Shown here one piece after another: positions 9,991 through 21,956 of a stretch of DNA of 64,000 bases. Both the position numbers and the translations under genes were made by a program. Source of the DNA: Hetaerina americana. Lineage: Eukaryota > Arthropoda > Insecta > Odonata > Calopterygidae. The stretch's first letter is position 1; the number at the start of each line of letters is the position of its first letter. The DNA is taken from the NCBI GenBank assembly GCA_022747635.1, contig JAKTNV010000009.1, positions 2,222,564-2,286,563 on the forward strand, read 5' to 3'. A model generated the notes under the pieces. It was not told where the DNA came from. It saw only the letters and a list, made by a program, of their open reading frames with translations, and made no database searches.

Positions 9991-12210
9991 AGTGCGTCCA
10001 TCACTAAATCTATTTTTTTGGCCAGAGAATGCGCATTCCTTTTATAGTGGAATCTGTTAGTTGGAAATAGCCACGAGAATAAACCCGTCACATATGCCAT
10101 CCCATCCTTACGTGGAGGCACTAAGGACATATGGGTCGAATTATTCCTGAATAGTTCACCGGGAAATTGCAAATATTAATTCAAATGAGAGAAAGACTAC
10201 TCTCCCTCTTTGGAGAATCGACCCAAAGACTATCCCGCACTAAAATAGGCGGTGCGTTGGAAACATAAGTACTGCCCTCTTTAGAGTAAAAAATATGTTG
10301 CAGAAATTTCAGCAACATGCACTTCTAAATGCGCCCGGTGCTGCGCGAGCGAGCCCTGAAGGAAAGCTGCCGTGCATGTTTGCAGTCCTTGAGCAGATTC
10401 TGGACCCCTATTTTTCATTGCCTCTTGAGAACACATTTTTTTTAAATTTCCAGTCAACTATGCTCGAATCCAACACAGTTTCTTTTGCGTAAATCCCTGC
10501 AATACCGATTTTCCTACCAAAATATGAATCATCAGCTGTACAAGTATGAAATGTGGATTTCAGATAACAGATGGTGCACCGATGCAGTTTGTGGTGCAAA
10601 GATTTTACAGTTGTGCCGTTTTGTTGGGTCACCAATTTGTTGTGTCATACGCACACGAGTGATGCATGGAAAAAGGGCGCACATAATGCTGTGTTGATGC
10701 GTTCGAAGGTGCCGAAATTGATACCAAACCAAGAGAATCCGCGGAGAGCATTGATTTTTTGTTTTCATTCGAAGGAGACTGCCGCTGAAACACGTGGTGA
10801 TTACTCCGTGAAGCTTAGGGTGAACATTCTCCATCGCAAGACACGAGTGAGCGATGGTTTTTTAAATTCGATGTTAAAAGGCAAGGAACAAGTTAAATCT
10901 CCAAAAGATGGTTGGCGGCAGAAGAGGGCTGGCGGCAGAAGAGGGCTGGCGTGGTATCCAAGAATTGCCCGAAAGATGGGCAAAGTGTCTAACTAGCGGT
11001 GGAGCATACTACTTTGACTAGAGCTCTTTTTATCATTGCTGCGAATTTGTACGTTTTTTAAATCCGCATTTCGTACTCGTGCACCTGGTGAGCAAGGGAG
11101 AGGATGTGTGTGACATATAATGCACGCATCAAACGGGGCCACTCCTTTGGGATGCGTGGTGTTCTTCGCGAGAGGGAAATGACATTTCCTCTGCTTTCAA
11201 TTCTCAATGCTACTGATTTTGAATGCTACTTCGCTGTGTCGCTTCCGATATTAAATGAACTCTTATTTCAAAGTTTAATTAATACGAAGGTGGTTTGCAA
11301 ATGTGGAAAATTGTCCATTTTCACATATCTACCAGTATCGTGTCAAATATTTCTTTCGCCAGTTACATATTATATGACGTCACATATGCCATCCCAAATA
11401 GCATCAACTCCTGGCGATCTAGCGAGTATTTACCAACATAGTGCCACGCACGCATTTCGTGTCTGTTCCTTCGTGATGATGGGGTAAAGTTTACGCTGCA
11501 AGGTTGAGATTGGACCCGATCTCCGCTGTAATCGAATTCCATGGACTTAGTTAAGCAAGTGATACCTCATTTTGCCTTGTCCAATGCATAACAACTATTT
11601 ATGGTATGCGTTGAATGAGGCAAAATTAGGAATTGTCCGCACAGCCATGGAGTATTTCATCCGCAGCAAGATGATATATTTTCAATTGAGTTAGGCTCGT
11701 TCTGTTCATCCACAACACCGAGGGCAACGTGGGCGAGGGAGGGGGGGAACACACACCAGCCGCCCGAGAGAGAAGTGATTCACAGATAAATAGTATGCAA
11801 TATTTTTAAGCCGAATGAAATTAACTTACTTAATGATACAATATATATTTCGTCCAACGGAAGAGAGGAATTAGGAGACTGTCGGTGGACAGGACTGCTT
11901 GGGGAAAATCGAAGAACCGATCCTATATTTATCTTTTTTTGGCAAACTTCAAATGTCAAGCCGCAAGCATCTTCCACAGTTTTCTCCACGGCCTCCTTCG
12001 CTGCATAGCGCTGGCTCCACGCCCTGCCACCTAGCGACCTCTGCTTCGGAACATCTACAAGTCCCCTCCATACAATCAGGGTCACTGCGTTCGAAGAGAG
12101 ACTACCGAGTCCCTTACCGTAAGATATATTATAATACACAGTAGAATTTCCCATTCTTACTTTTCAATACCAATTTGCACATCATTGGATAGACACTAAT
12201 TACTATATTT
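9991..12210. other. No recognisable feature; 17-bp tandem duplication at 10914-10947
   Basis: Open frames of up to 141 codons (10571-10996) resemble nothing I know. A 17-base unit (GGCGGCAGAAGAGGGCT) is duplicated in tandem at 10914-10947. No transposon ends or tail hairpins are seen. Confidence 0.45.
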
Positions 12211-12400
12211 GTAGGTGCATGTTAGTTGATAGTATACGTATTTTCATGCGAGTAAGTTATAAAGGTTTTCGCATGGATATTTCGTTCGCCTAGGAGTGGC
12301 ATTAATTTGTTAGCTTTGCATTTAGTTTTATTCTCTTTTACGGTTGGTGATCTAACACCCACCGCCACACGCCGGCGGCTTGCGGGGTATTATGGTGATG
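12211..12400 (+). mobile_element. LINE 3' tail, truncated copy
   Basis: Contains the family blocks in order: GTGCATGTTAGTTGATAGTA, a TTTTCGCATGGATAT block, TTTTACGGTTGGTGATCTAA, the hairpin (CCGCCACACGCCGGCGGCTT) and GCGGGGTATTATGGTGATG. The RT part is missing, so this is a heavily 5'-truncated insertion or a tail-only derivative. Confidence 0.75.
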
Positions 12401-13098
12401 AATACCTGAGTACATGCATGTGGGTTGAGACGCGTATTAGGATATAACTCTCAGGAAAATCACATCCAATTATTTCAATTATGACACAATTCTAGAAATT
12501 GGAATCGGTCTCAATTACTTACATCCAACAAGACATTTTTGCTGAATATTCATCGGTCTTGCGTAATAACCAAAATGACACCCCTTTGTTCCAACAATAC
12601 AAGTAAGTTGTAATGAGTAATACTCGGGGTCATTAAGTGTCGAGCTACAGGTCAAATTTGGCCTTGGGTGGATTCAGGAACTAAAGGCTGTGACATTTAA
12701 TAACAAAAAGTAATGAATACATGATTGAAGGATTCATCAATGTTGTAATTGTGAAGGAGGCTGAAATAGACTTTACTTAAGAAGAGAAGACAGAAATTAT
12801 TTGGAGCTATGATAGCCGCAGTGAAAGAAGTGAAATAGGCAGGTGGCCACAGGGAGTCTTCCAATTCCATCGGTGAGTTTCTTGATTATTCCATCTCCAA
12901 TAAGCTTCCATTTTAGACTCCTTCGTATATTCTCCATTGATCCTGGCCAGGATTCATTTCATCTTGTCACAGATGAAATACTTAATGCCCAGGCGCCTAC
13001 AGATACACGCTTGCATACCCTTATTACTTGTCGGCCGCAAATACTGCCAATGAGATCTTTTGACGGAAACACTTTGTTAATCAAATAATAACAGAGAC
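12401..13098. other. No recognisable feature
   Basis: AT-rich sequence. A Ser/Pro/Ile-rich open frame (12843-13088) is not supported by any family motif. Confidence 0.45.
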
Positions 13099-13282
13099 AC
13101 AAACTCAAATTCCAAAGAAACTGCGGGAGATGCCGCAACAGTAACTTTTAACGGAGTCATCCGCTAATGTGCATTTCAATGCAACAATTTCAGAGCGTAA
13201 AAATCATTCGCCTTGATTGGGATCCCAGTCAAGGCGAATGATTTTTACACTCTGAAATTGTTGCATTGAAACAAACTCAAAT
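13099..13282. repeat. Repeat ending in a 98-bp near-perfect palindrome, flanked by 12-bp direct repeats
   Basis: The left part (to about 13216) is shared with 49362-49475 (GATATGCCGCAACAGTAACT in that copy; GAGATGCCGCAACAGTAACT here). Here it runs into a palindrome at 13174-13271 with 49-bp arms, two mismatched pairs and no spacer, centred on GGGATCCC. ACAAACTCAAAT occurs on both sides (13099-13110 and 13271-13282) and could be a target-site duplication. No coding potential. Confidence 0.75.
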
Positions 13283-13949
13283 GGCAATTTTCCGCTTAAT
13301 ACCTATGGATTTATTTTGCTCAAGTTTAGATTTACATAATTTTCAAGTGCACTTGAAAATGATGTAGTGCCTCGAAACTAGTGCAAAATAAATCTATATT
13401 AATTGGAAAATTACAATTTTAGTTTGCATCTCTGCTGTTGAGGAACAGTGCTACCACCTTACACCTGAATCTGTATGTCATATGTTGTTAATTACATTTG
13501 TAGCGTTCCATTACAATAACTTCAGTTGATAGGGTCACTGCAATTCCGAGGAAATTGTTGAAATTGCATGAACACAAGGCGATCAGGTAGCACGGAAGAA
13601 GGAGGAAAATAATCCGTAGGTAACAACAACCGCGGAGTAAAATAAATAAAAATAGGACGGAATTGGTTTTGACACCGATAGAAAATGGTAACAGTACAAA
13701 AGTTTTCCTTCAGTTGCAAATGATAAATTGTTTACGTCCAAGATGAAGCGTTGAGTCAATTTTAGCTTCTCACTGGCGATTTATTTAAAATCAGCGATGT
13801 GCTTACGCCATTTTTCGTGGAAACCACAACAAAAAGCTACCAGAAAGAAGAAAACTATGAATTGAGAAGAGTTATCTGCGAGAGCGAAAAGATTACGCCT
13901 TTATGGGGGACGAGTTCTGAGCACCTTTCAACGCTCTCCACTCCAATTT
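13283..13949. other. No recognisable feature
   Basis: AT-rich sequence without family signatures on either strand. Confidence 0.45.
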
Positions 13950-14402
13950 GACATATTACAGCCCCGCCTTACTTACAGGTGGATCAGATGCGTATGAACA
14001 GAGAGATTTTTTGTAGAAGGGATGGATTTAAAATGTTTTTTCCTATGAACATTAGAGATCAAAATAGACATGACAGTAATCGTGCATGAGATAATTAGTA
14101 TTGGAAGTGTATATACGTTTTATGTCGATATCCAGCATGTTATTTTTCCTTATTTAATAGACCCATCTTTTTAACAGTCCTACAGCATGATTTGAATGAA
14201 CATATTCTGTTATTGAATTTTGTTGCATGCAAGTACTTTCTCTCTTGTGATTGAAATTTATCGATTGCATGATCAAACTAACATTTGTGTAGAGATAGCA
14301 TGATTTGGTTTTTGCATATGGTTGTATTCTATTTTACAGGTGGTGACCTAACACCCCCCGCCACACGCCCCCGCAGTGGCTTGCGGGGTATTATGTGGAC
14401 GA
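13950..14402 (+). mobile_element. LINE 3' end: RT C-terminal stub plus 3' UTR and tail hairpin
   Basis: Begins in the decayed C-terminal coding part (ACATTAGAGATCAAAATAGA corresponds to the FPRTIRDQNR region) and runs into the UTR block TTTAATAGACCCATCTTTTT, then TGATCAAACTAACATTTGTG, TTTTACAGGTGGTGACCTAA and the hairpin CCGCCACACGCCCCCGCAGT...TTGCGGGGTATTATG. It belongs to the same subfamily as 36171-36480, 39290-39745 and 54600-55095 (minus). Confidence 0.8.
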
Positions 14403-16135
14403 GTCCACACGATCGTTCCGAGGCCTTGAGTGAGGTCGGTTTACCCCGAAGGCCAAACCACAAATGCGAGTTTCGGAACAGAACCTCCGCTGATCTTACT
14501 ATACTATATATCGGCCGCCAGTCCCACTGGGGCGATCTTCAGGAGGTCACTCGGCCCCAGAAGTTATCCTTTGACCCCTAAGGCGCTTTGCAATGCGCGC
14601 AGGAACGCATTCGACAAAAAACAACGAGCAAGGGACTCACCGAACGAACCAGCTTTCCTCCCGCGACGGTTGAAGTGCTTCTCGAAGGAACTGCGCGCGT
14701 CCCTGAACTGAGCTGAATGCGACACTTGGCATCAGTTTGAACGCGGCAGTGCGAGTAATAGACCGTTAGAAGCCGCGTCCGCTCGATATTGCGAGCCCGC
14801 CCCCTCAACGAACCCCCAGCCACCTAGGGGGAAAGGCCGTGCCGCACTCATCCTGACCGGTGAGGCCCACGCGCACAGCCAAACGCTTTCGAAAATCAGC
14901 GATTCCAACCAATAATGGCGGACAAGACATCAGAACTAGTCGAAGTATGTCAACACAGGAAGTATGGCCCATGGTTACATCACGGAGGGATGAAAAGGCA
15001 ATAAAACTGTCGAAATGCGTTAATTATAAAATGGAGAACTACGGAGAGGGAGCGAGGAGGCTATAGACACACATTCCCGAATTTCAGACAGAATATATCC
15101 CTATATCTAAACAGGCCCAGAGTAGACAGAATCCTACAGTCGGTAAGTGAAATGTATGAGTAAAAGCCAGGACACTTTAGGACATCCATTCCGTTTCTGT
15201 GTGTAAATTACCTTTTGCTTATTTCGTGAAAATCAAGCGAAAAGAGAATGATGACACTCAGATGTTTGGATGGAGTGACCAGAGAGAACATTGGAACGCA
15301 AAGGCTTGAGATGTGCAATGGCAGTTGAAAGAGCCCAAATGCGCCGTTACGAAGTGTATCTTAAAGCCCAATAATAGAACACACGCCGTTTAAGAATAAT
15401 AAAACACAATGCAAACGGGAAAACCGAAACCGTAAACTTGTATACAAGTTTACGGTCTCGGCTATCTCGTTTTCATTGCTTCAAGACCGTAGGTACGTTC
15501 ATTTTATATTTACAATAGAACAGAATCCAATCCAATCATATCCAACAAAATCAAATAATAAGATAAAAATCCAATAATATCCATTATAATCCCACATGTC
15601 CACCGATAGAACACACGACGCGAACAGCGTTAATCACTCAGCAGTAAGGCCAAAGTAATGATAATATCGGCAAATGTATCTTGAACCCTTCAGCGCGCGC
15701 GTGTGCGTGCGTGCGTGTGTGTGAAATCGAGACGCATGATGGGCACCGTCCGACACGAACCCGAATGGACGAGTGTGCGTGCAATTTGATCAGTTCATTT
15801 CAATTCCTCTTTTCCACACAATATCTCCTTTCGCTTTCGTGCATAACCAGGGTCTGTTAAGCCTCGAGGATAGTTCCTTGATTAAAGGCCTCCTCCGCAT
15901 TTTTCTTTAAAAATTAATTAATGGTGATATCAGAACGAAAGCACATCTGCTGGCAGAAATTTATTCTGGACGAATTGATGTCTTGGAAAAGTATCGTTCT
16001 ATAACTGAATTAATGAAATGTAATCAATTAAAAGTAAGAGGATTTTAAAGGAGGCAAGGAATGGTGATAGTTGAAAGTGGAAACCGCGAAGATTCCTCAG
16101 AAACCAAATGACTTTGGCGAAAGTATTTCGATAAA
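14403..16135. other. Unassigned; GC-rich block 14403-14900 and a short palindrome
   Basis: 14403-14900 is GC-rich. On the minus strand a perfect donor consensus (GTGAGT, intron starting at 14640) follows a short open stretch reading FEKHFNRRGRKAGSF, which could be a first exon, but support is weak. A short GT/GC-alternating run lies near 15693-15722. No transposon landmarks are seen apart from the palindrome annotated separately. Confidence 0.35.
15424..15461. repeat. 38-bp palindrome with one mismatched pair
   Basis: The central 26 bases (15430-15455) are perfectly self-complementary around TTGTATACAA. Extending to 15424-15461 adds one mismatched pair. There is no spacer and the role is unknown. 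Confidence 0.85.
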
Positions 16136-17061
16136 CGAGGGTAGACTGAAAACTAAAGCACACATGCCTGTAGACCACGAACAAAATGACTTTCAAAATC
16201 ACTCCTGGTGGAATGTGGAAGTAACATTCCCCCCGCAACGCAGGTTTGAGGTCGTTACATTCATTCGGTGTTTTCTGAGAAGCAGAAGTATGGAGACGTG
16301 TTCTAGTGCTATGTCAACGCGAGTTAAACAGCGTGCTGTTACTGAATTTTGAAGTGCTAAAAAAGTGACTCCTACTGAGAGTCGTCGTCGTTTAAAGGCT
16401 GTTTCTGGTGACGATGCTGTTGATAGCTCTATTGTAACTATCGATGGGTGGTAAAATTTCGTGGTTGCGAGCCTGGAAAGGCCATAATTGTAGATGAAAC
16501 ACGCAGCGGACGTCCGATAACTGCCACAGACGATAAACATCGCAAACTCGCCCAAGATTTAATTCAAATGACCGACGAATCACTTAACAAAAGTGTATAA
16601 TATACCTCCGATGCAAAGTTTTTCGTGTTCAAGGTAGCCTGGCGCTAATAGCCTCGCAACATGACAACGCTCGTCCCCACACCTCGCGCGCCACTGGAGA
16701 GGCTCTGCGAAACCTGAAATTCGAACCGATTCCACACCCTCCTTATTCCCTCGATCCTGCGACTAGCGATTTATATTTTTGAGAGACACCTCGAGGGTGT
16801 TCATTATACCTCGGGCGATGAGGCGAAGGCAGCTGTCAAGTCCTGGATTCGAGAAAAGTAGAAAGTTTTTCAGTAATGGAATGAAAAACCTTGTTACACG
16901 TTGGGAATAATGTGTTAGCCTTAACGGTGACTATGTATAAAAATAAAAATTTGATTTTGAAACTTAAGAATTGTACTTGAATGGACTCTTTGACGGATCT
17001 TGTTATTTGTTTTTGCTCGCGCTCTTCGAACATGTGCGCATTACTTTTCAGCCTGCCCTCG
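16136..17061 (+). mobile_element. Decayed mariner, 926 bp
   Basis: Ends are imperfect inverted repeats (CGAGGGTAGACTGAAAACTA at 16136; complement of CGAGGGCAGGCTGAAAAGTA ending at 17061), with TA after the right end. Read on the plus strand across several frames it gives the transposase start MSTRVKQRAVTEF (16312), then AKKVTPTESRRRLKAVSGDD, DETRSGRPITATDDKHRK, a DNARPH-like region (about 16655), PHPPYSLDPATSD and the end MKNLVTRWE.CVSLNGDYV. Several hundred bases of catalytic sequence are missing and frameshifts and stops are frequent. It is too degraded to be active. Confidence 0.8.
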
Positions 17062-17515
17062 TATTTGGAATCGTGAATAAAGCCCTTTGAAAATATATCC
17101 ATTTTTAAATTGATGCCATCAGGAGGGAATTTGAGTTGGGACAAAACTTTTTCGCCAAATATTATTATTCCAAACGAAAGCCTGTCCATATTGATAATTC
17201 CAAATGCATTGCGCAGTTAAAAATCTTCCATAGAAAGTTGTGATAATTTCTGGAATGACATTTAAATACTGGTTCATGAAAATCAGTGCTACCTTTTTCA
17301 ATAAATGTCAAAATATTGAATTATTTTCAGCACCGTTACAGGTTTTAATGTTGGTTTGACTTCAACGGTACATTATCATAATACCGAATGTACATTTTTT
17401 AAAGCAGTGCGCAATGATAATAGCGAAATAAAGATATCGAGTAAATTTACTTTCAGCGAAAGAATTATTATTAACGTAACAGAGCTGTGCTGGCGGAAGT
17501 AATAAAAATTACTAC
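17062..17515. other. No recognisable feature
   Basis: AT-rich sequence between the mariner end and the LINE 5' fragment, with no signal on either strand. Confidence 0.45.
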
Positions 17516-17790
17516 TGGTAGGGTCACCCATGCCGGATAGGTCGAAGGCTAGGAGCCAAACGAAAGGTAGTCCACGCAGCGTCTGTTCCTCAATGAGGCT
17601 GCTGCAATGGCGTCTGACCCCAGTGGGGCGGCCAGTAAGTGATGGTGTCACGTTAAAAACACTATTGAGGAAGGCAACGGGAAACCACCTCAATTATCAT
17701 TCCCAAGACTGACCAGCACGCCAATCCGACAGAGTGGGTAGGCCGGCTTCACTATCTGGCTCTCCTCCGAACACACGAGGAAGACTAATG
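17516..17790 (+). mobile_element. 5' end of RTE-like LINE (second family)
   Basis: Shares a block of about 140 bp with 22482-22620: GTCTGTTCCTCAATGAGGCT, TGGCGTCTGACCCCAGTGGG, GATGGTGTCACGTTAAAAAC and CACCTCAATTATCATTCCCA. In the 22.5-kb copy this block sits just upstream of an endonuclease-domain start, so it is read as 5' UTR. The element is cut at about 17790 by the start of the mariner ends that follow. Confidence 0.6.
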
Positions 17791-18520
17791 TATCAGGTCT
17801 GTCCCAAAAGTGGTAGGACTGAGTCGATTAAAGAAAATACATTGCCGGAATTGATGCATTCACTCGCACGTCTTCGAAGTATCACCCTTGTGCGTCCACA
17901 CACCGCCGCCAGCGAATATACCAGTCCTCGTACGCCTTCTGGAAGGCGGCGCCCTGAACGCTACTAAGCTTCCTCGTCACGGCCTGCAGTAACGCTTCCA
18001 CCGATCCTTGGTGGTGACTTCCTCTCAGCACGTATATGAAGGGAAAGAGGAAGAAGTCTGGTGGGGCAACTTCTGGGCTTCAGGGTGGCTGAGGCATGGT
18101 CGAGAAGCTCTTGGCGGATCCGCGTGTAAGTTTCCTTTTGTTCGTCCGAGAGCACTCGCGGCACTTAACTCCCCCACACACCTTTATCATGACCATGATT
18201 TCGGTCACAAGTCGATGCACATCACTTTTAGGGATGCCTAGTTCATCAGAAACCATGCGAACACTTAATCTGCGATCCCTATCCTTCACAGAGCCTTCAC
18301 TCTCGCAAGATTTTCGCCACTTTTTGAGGTCGAAGGTCGTCCTGAAAGTTCGGTTTCCTCAAACATTTTCTCCACCCTCCCGAAACAACTTGCGCCACTC
18401 AAAACACACTCGATATACCCATTGGCGTTATCACCATAAGAATCTGCCTTGAGCATGTCATGAGTCTCTTTCTCGGTTTTGTCCAGTTCCACGCAAAATT
18501 TGATGGCGTAGCGCTGTTCC
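17791..18520 (-). mobile_element. Mariner relic with deleted catalytic domain
   Basis: On the minus strand the order is: EQRYAIKFCVELDKTEKETH (first helix-turn-helix, ~18450-18520), EETELSGRPSTSKSGENLAR (~18320-18370), VKDRDRRLSVRMVSDELGIP (~18230-18290), PRVLSDEQKETYTRIRQELL (~18105-18165), then the C-terminal RWRRCVDAQG.YFED region and the terminal GGTCTGTCCCAAAAGTGGTA at 17791. The family pattern is that of Mos1-like mariners. The three catalytic aspartate motifs are missing, with a direct jump from the linker to the C-terminus. An insertion and frameshifts break the N-terminal half. Confidence 0.8.
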
Positions 18521-19639
18521 CATAGCCGGTTCGTGACAGAGCGTAACGAGGTCACGTTACAGAGGTTTCGTAAACGAACTATCCGCGTTCTACAAAGGCT
18601 GGGAGCCAACTCCCGCCAGCCTCCACCCTTTTCTGAGACTCCCCTCGCTCGAACCCAGCCAGAGAAACCGCCGGCCGTCCGTTCGAATATCCGAGAAAAT
18701 ATAAGTCCCACTACTTTAAGGAGAGGCCTTGTTAATGGCGCGCGAGAGAGAGATTTGAGGAGGCCGCAGCACTCACTCGTGTCCCCACGGCGCCAAACCT
18801 TGAGGCGCCGACGCTTTCAGGTCTAAGGGAACCTGGAAGTCATCCCGACCGAACGACCCCTAATTAGAGTGACCACCCCATTTGCGATTTCCGCCTCGAT
18901 TGAGTGCAGGAACGGAATCGTCTCGCACCCCGACGAACCCCGACCCCTAAAGGATGCCAACGAAACTCCGTGTCAGTTAATCGATCGCCCGAGAAAGGGG
19001 ACACTTGACGCAATTGCTTCCCGCGGATGGGAGCAACGCTCGCCCCATCGACGCCCGTTGCCCGGGGGAGGGGGATCCCACGGCGGGCGTCGAGGCCGGT
19101 GCATCGGGGAGGGAAACCAGGTTGCAGAGCACGCCAATCGCTCCTTTAAAGACCGACCACCTGCGCGATCGGAATAGATCACGTCCATCCGTGGCTACAG
19201 CGCGTTAGTTCTTATAGCCGCTGCTGCGTCCGCCTTTACCGCCAAACCCAAGAGTCAGGCGTGAGAGGTCATGCGTAGTCTCCTTCCAGAGGGCTTTGTT
19301 TACTTGACCGGCCCACCTACTGGCCACGCGAAGGGCATGAAATACCCTGGCTGGGGATGTCGTACTTCGGCAAAATAAATATAAGGTCCATTATAAGGAG
19401 AACACGCCTGAGGGATGAGTTACCTCGTCGATTCAAAATTAATTCATACAATTACACTTCTTTGGGATATGCCCCGATATGTCATGATGTATTTATTGAG
19501 CCACGATTGATAATATTAGGTGCCCTTTTAACCTAAACGAACCGGGAACATTAAGAATTAGGTCGATTTAAAATGATTAAACGGCTCTATACCATTTACA
19601 AATGATGCGTGCCATGGAAGCAGGGCAGTCCGTTTGGTT
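18521..19639. other. No recognisable feature; GC-rich
   Basis: 18600-19330 is GC-rich, with Arg/Pro-rich frames on both strands typical of GC-rich noncoding DNA. It does not look like rDNA, and no splice-bounded frame stands out. Confidence 0.4.
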
Positions 19640-20150
19640 GAACTTACTAACTAAATTCAGATCCGCATGTTTCAGCACCGAGGTCTCGCAAATTATTCGC
19701 ACTCTAAACATTAATTGGTCGCTCGGATCATAAATATGTAAAATTCTGGAAATATATAACAAGAACTAGCAGACTCAAGGACTCCTTCTTCCCATGGACA
19801 GTACGAGACAGCAACTAGGGGGCTATAGATAGCAAAAATCCCACTTGTGACCCATATTAGCGTCTGAGGAATAATAAGTTCTACTCAAATTCATGCCCTT
19901 TCACTAACCTCGTGTGTTTTGTTGTCAAAACCCTTTCTTCCCTGAGGACCGCGTTAAAATGCCATTAAATAATGAAGCGCTCTTAACAGTAATGCCTACT
20001 CTGCTTTATTCCTTGTTGTTTTTAAGTTTCTCCTTCCATCCTCGTCTTTCTCTGTGGGAGGCCTGATGCCCGCTGTCCGCGGCGGACCTCACGCCGTCCG
20101 CCATCGTTAGCGGTGTGTCGCATTCCCTAGCTGTGACTTTGGGGCCGGAG
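19640..20150 (+). mobile_element. LINE fragment: RT C-terminus and 3' UTR
   Basis: Matches the 60.4-61.7 kb element: AAATTCAGATCCGCATGTTT (KFRSACFSTEVSQII), CTCAAGGACTCCTTCTTCCC (RLKDSFFP), GATAGCAAAAATCCCACTTG, then UTR blocks TTTCACTAACCTCGTGTGTT and TTTTTAAGTTTCTCCTTCCA. The terminal hairpin is absent, so the 3' end is lost or diverged. Frames are broken. Confidence 0.75.
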
Positions 20151-21389
20151 ACTATTTTTAAAATTACATTCATGTGACCTGCATCGTTCGGGTGTGAGGC
20201 AGGGGGTGGATTTACTACCCTGCGGTCGCCAATTTCTTGTATAGTTTCTATACATTATTTTCTTCTTCGGGAATATTCATTACTAACAAATCAAGAATAT
20301 TATCCCCATAGTTGGTGATGTGACAAGTTGATTCAATGAGTTCAAAGTAGAAGAGTTAAAGAGCGATTCGCAGATGTCTTTGTCTTTACCCTTCGTTTTA
20401 AAACTATATGTGCTACAAAACAGAATAGAATAAATTCCAATCTCCACCGATTATAACGTCGCGATCAATGAGTCGTGATAAAAAACCTATGATTTTCTGA
20501 TCTAATTCTAGTATCGAATTGTCTCTGTTGACTGGTGGTCTTTAAAATGCGTAAAACAATTAATATTTTGCAATGAGGACTTTTAATTGAGCGCCAAACG
20601 CTTTCCAAACCATTACCCGGAATTACCTCAGCCCTGCTGACGCAAGAATGTTTCACTTCGATAAAGACACCACCCCCAATTCTATTTGTTCTGTCATTTC
20701 TGTAAATGGAAAAGGATTTTGGGGAAATTTAACCGTCGGCAATTTCAGTGGATAATCAGCTTTCTGTTCAAAAATTATATCTGCGCCTGCGCTTTGAATA
20801 AAGGGATGATGTTCCGCGACTTTGTTTTTAAAACTTTGTTTTTCAAGGCAATTGACTACCAATACAGATAATGATTCCTTGATATTTCGGTTTTTGAATT
20901 TTAAACGATGATCGTCTGTTTATTATTATTGACTCCATTTTGAAATTTTCCATCCGATACCATATTATTCGTGTCCAATGAACTATTTGCTAGCACTGAA
21001 CTTCATTTAAAGCTACCTAATTTGGCATGGGAGATTTTAGAGACCCACTATTTGACCTAAATACACGAGCGGGTATTTCATCAGAACAGGAGAATTTATT
21101 AGGCTTGATATTTTTAAGCTAACGTTCTATTCAATAATATAAGATATCAATTTTTGGCATCGGTTGACCGGCGATGATTTGGTAAGCTATTGGAGGTATT
21201 CTGTGAGATATTGGTGAAGACGCTTTCACAGAATGAATTGAATAAGTTAGTCTATTCCAAACTGCCGGTTACTCTTGCGCCTTTATCATTTTTGAATGAA
21301 TTAACAGTTTCCCTGAACTTCTCTAACGCATGACCAAAATGCTTTTAGATTATCTTACAAAACTTCCGCTAACCTTTTCCTTAACTCTG
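20151..21389. other. No recognisable feature
   Basis: AT-rich sequence. Short open frames on both strands (60-70 codons) have no family resemblance. Confidence 0.45.
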
Positions 21390-21956
21390 TCAAACAAACG
21401 TATCAAATTTATAAATGATTTTGTGCTCGCAAATCGCCATTTAACCGTAAGGGAGATAGCCGAGGAAGTGAACATTAGTTTTGGATCCTGTCAGACAATT
21501 TTGACAGACATTTTGGGCATGACGCGGGTCGCATCAAAATTCGTCCCGCGGGGGCTGACTGATGAACAGAGACAAAAACGTGCAGACATTTGTCAGAAAC
21601 TCCTGGATCGAGCCAATACCGACCCAGAGTTTCTTAAAACCATCTTAACCGGTGATGAAACCTGGGTTTACGGTTATGATGTTGAGCCAAAGGCCCAGTC
21701 TTCTCAGTTGAAAGGTCCTCATTCTCCGCGACCAAAGAAAGCTCGCATGTCCCGGTCCAATGTGATGGTCATGCTGGTGTGTTACTTCGATTGGCAAGGG
21801 CTGATTCATTACGAATACGTCCCTCAAGGTCAAACCGTCAACAAAGAGTTCTAAATAAAGGTTATCCAGAGGCTGAGGGTCGCAGTGAGCCGAAAGAGGC
21901 CGGACAAGTGGAGAACACGTATCCGATCAGTTAGAGGACATAATCTTCCCGTTTGA
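21390..21956 (+). pseudogene. Mariner transposase, central part with first catalytic Asp
   Basis: Open to a stop at 21852-21854. It reads the second helix-turn-helix (VREIAEEVNISFGSCQTILT), the linker LTDEQRQKRADICQKLLDRA, and the first catalytic motif ILTGDETWVYGYD, then the VMVMLVCYFDWQGLIHYEYV strand. After the stop the frame still matches the family (VIQRLRVAVSRKRPDKWRT) to about 21910, and the match ends before the 520-bp repeat at 21957. The N-terminal helix and the second and third Asp motifs are absent. It is the best preserved catalytic segment of any mariner in this window. Confidence 0.85.

Noticed and set aside
18521..19330. Possible rDNA or CpG-island gene start
   Set aside because: GC-rich, but no rRNA core sequence recognised and no supported exon.
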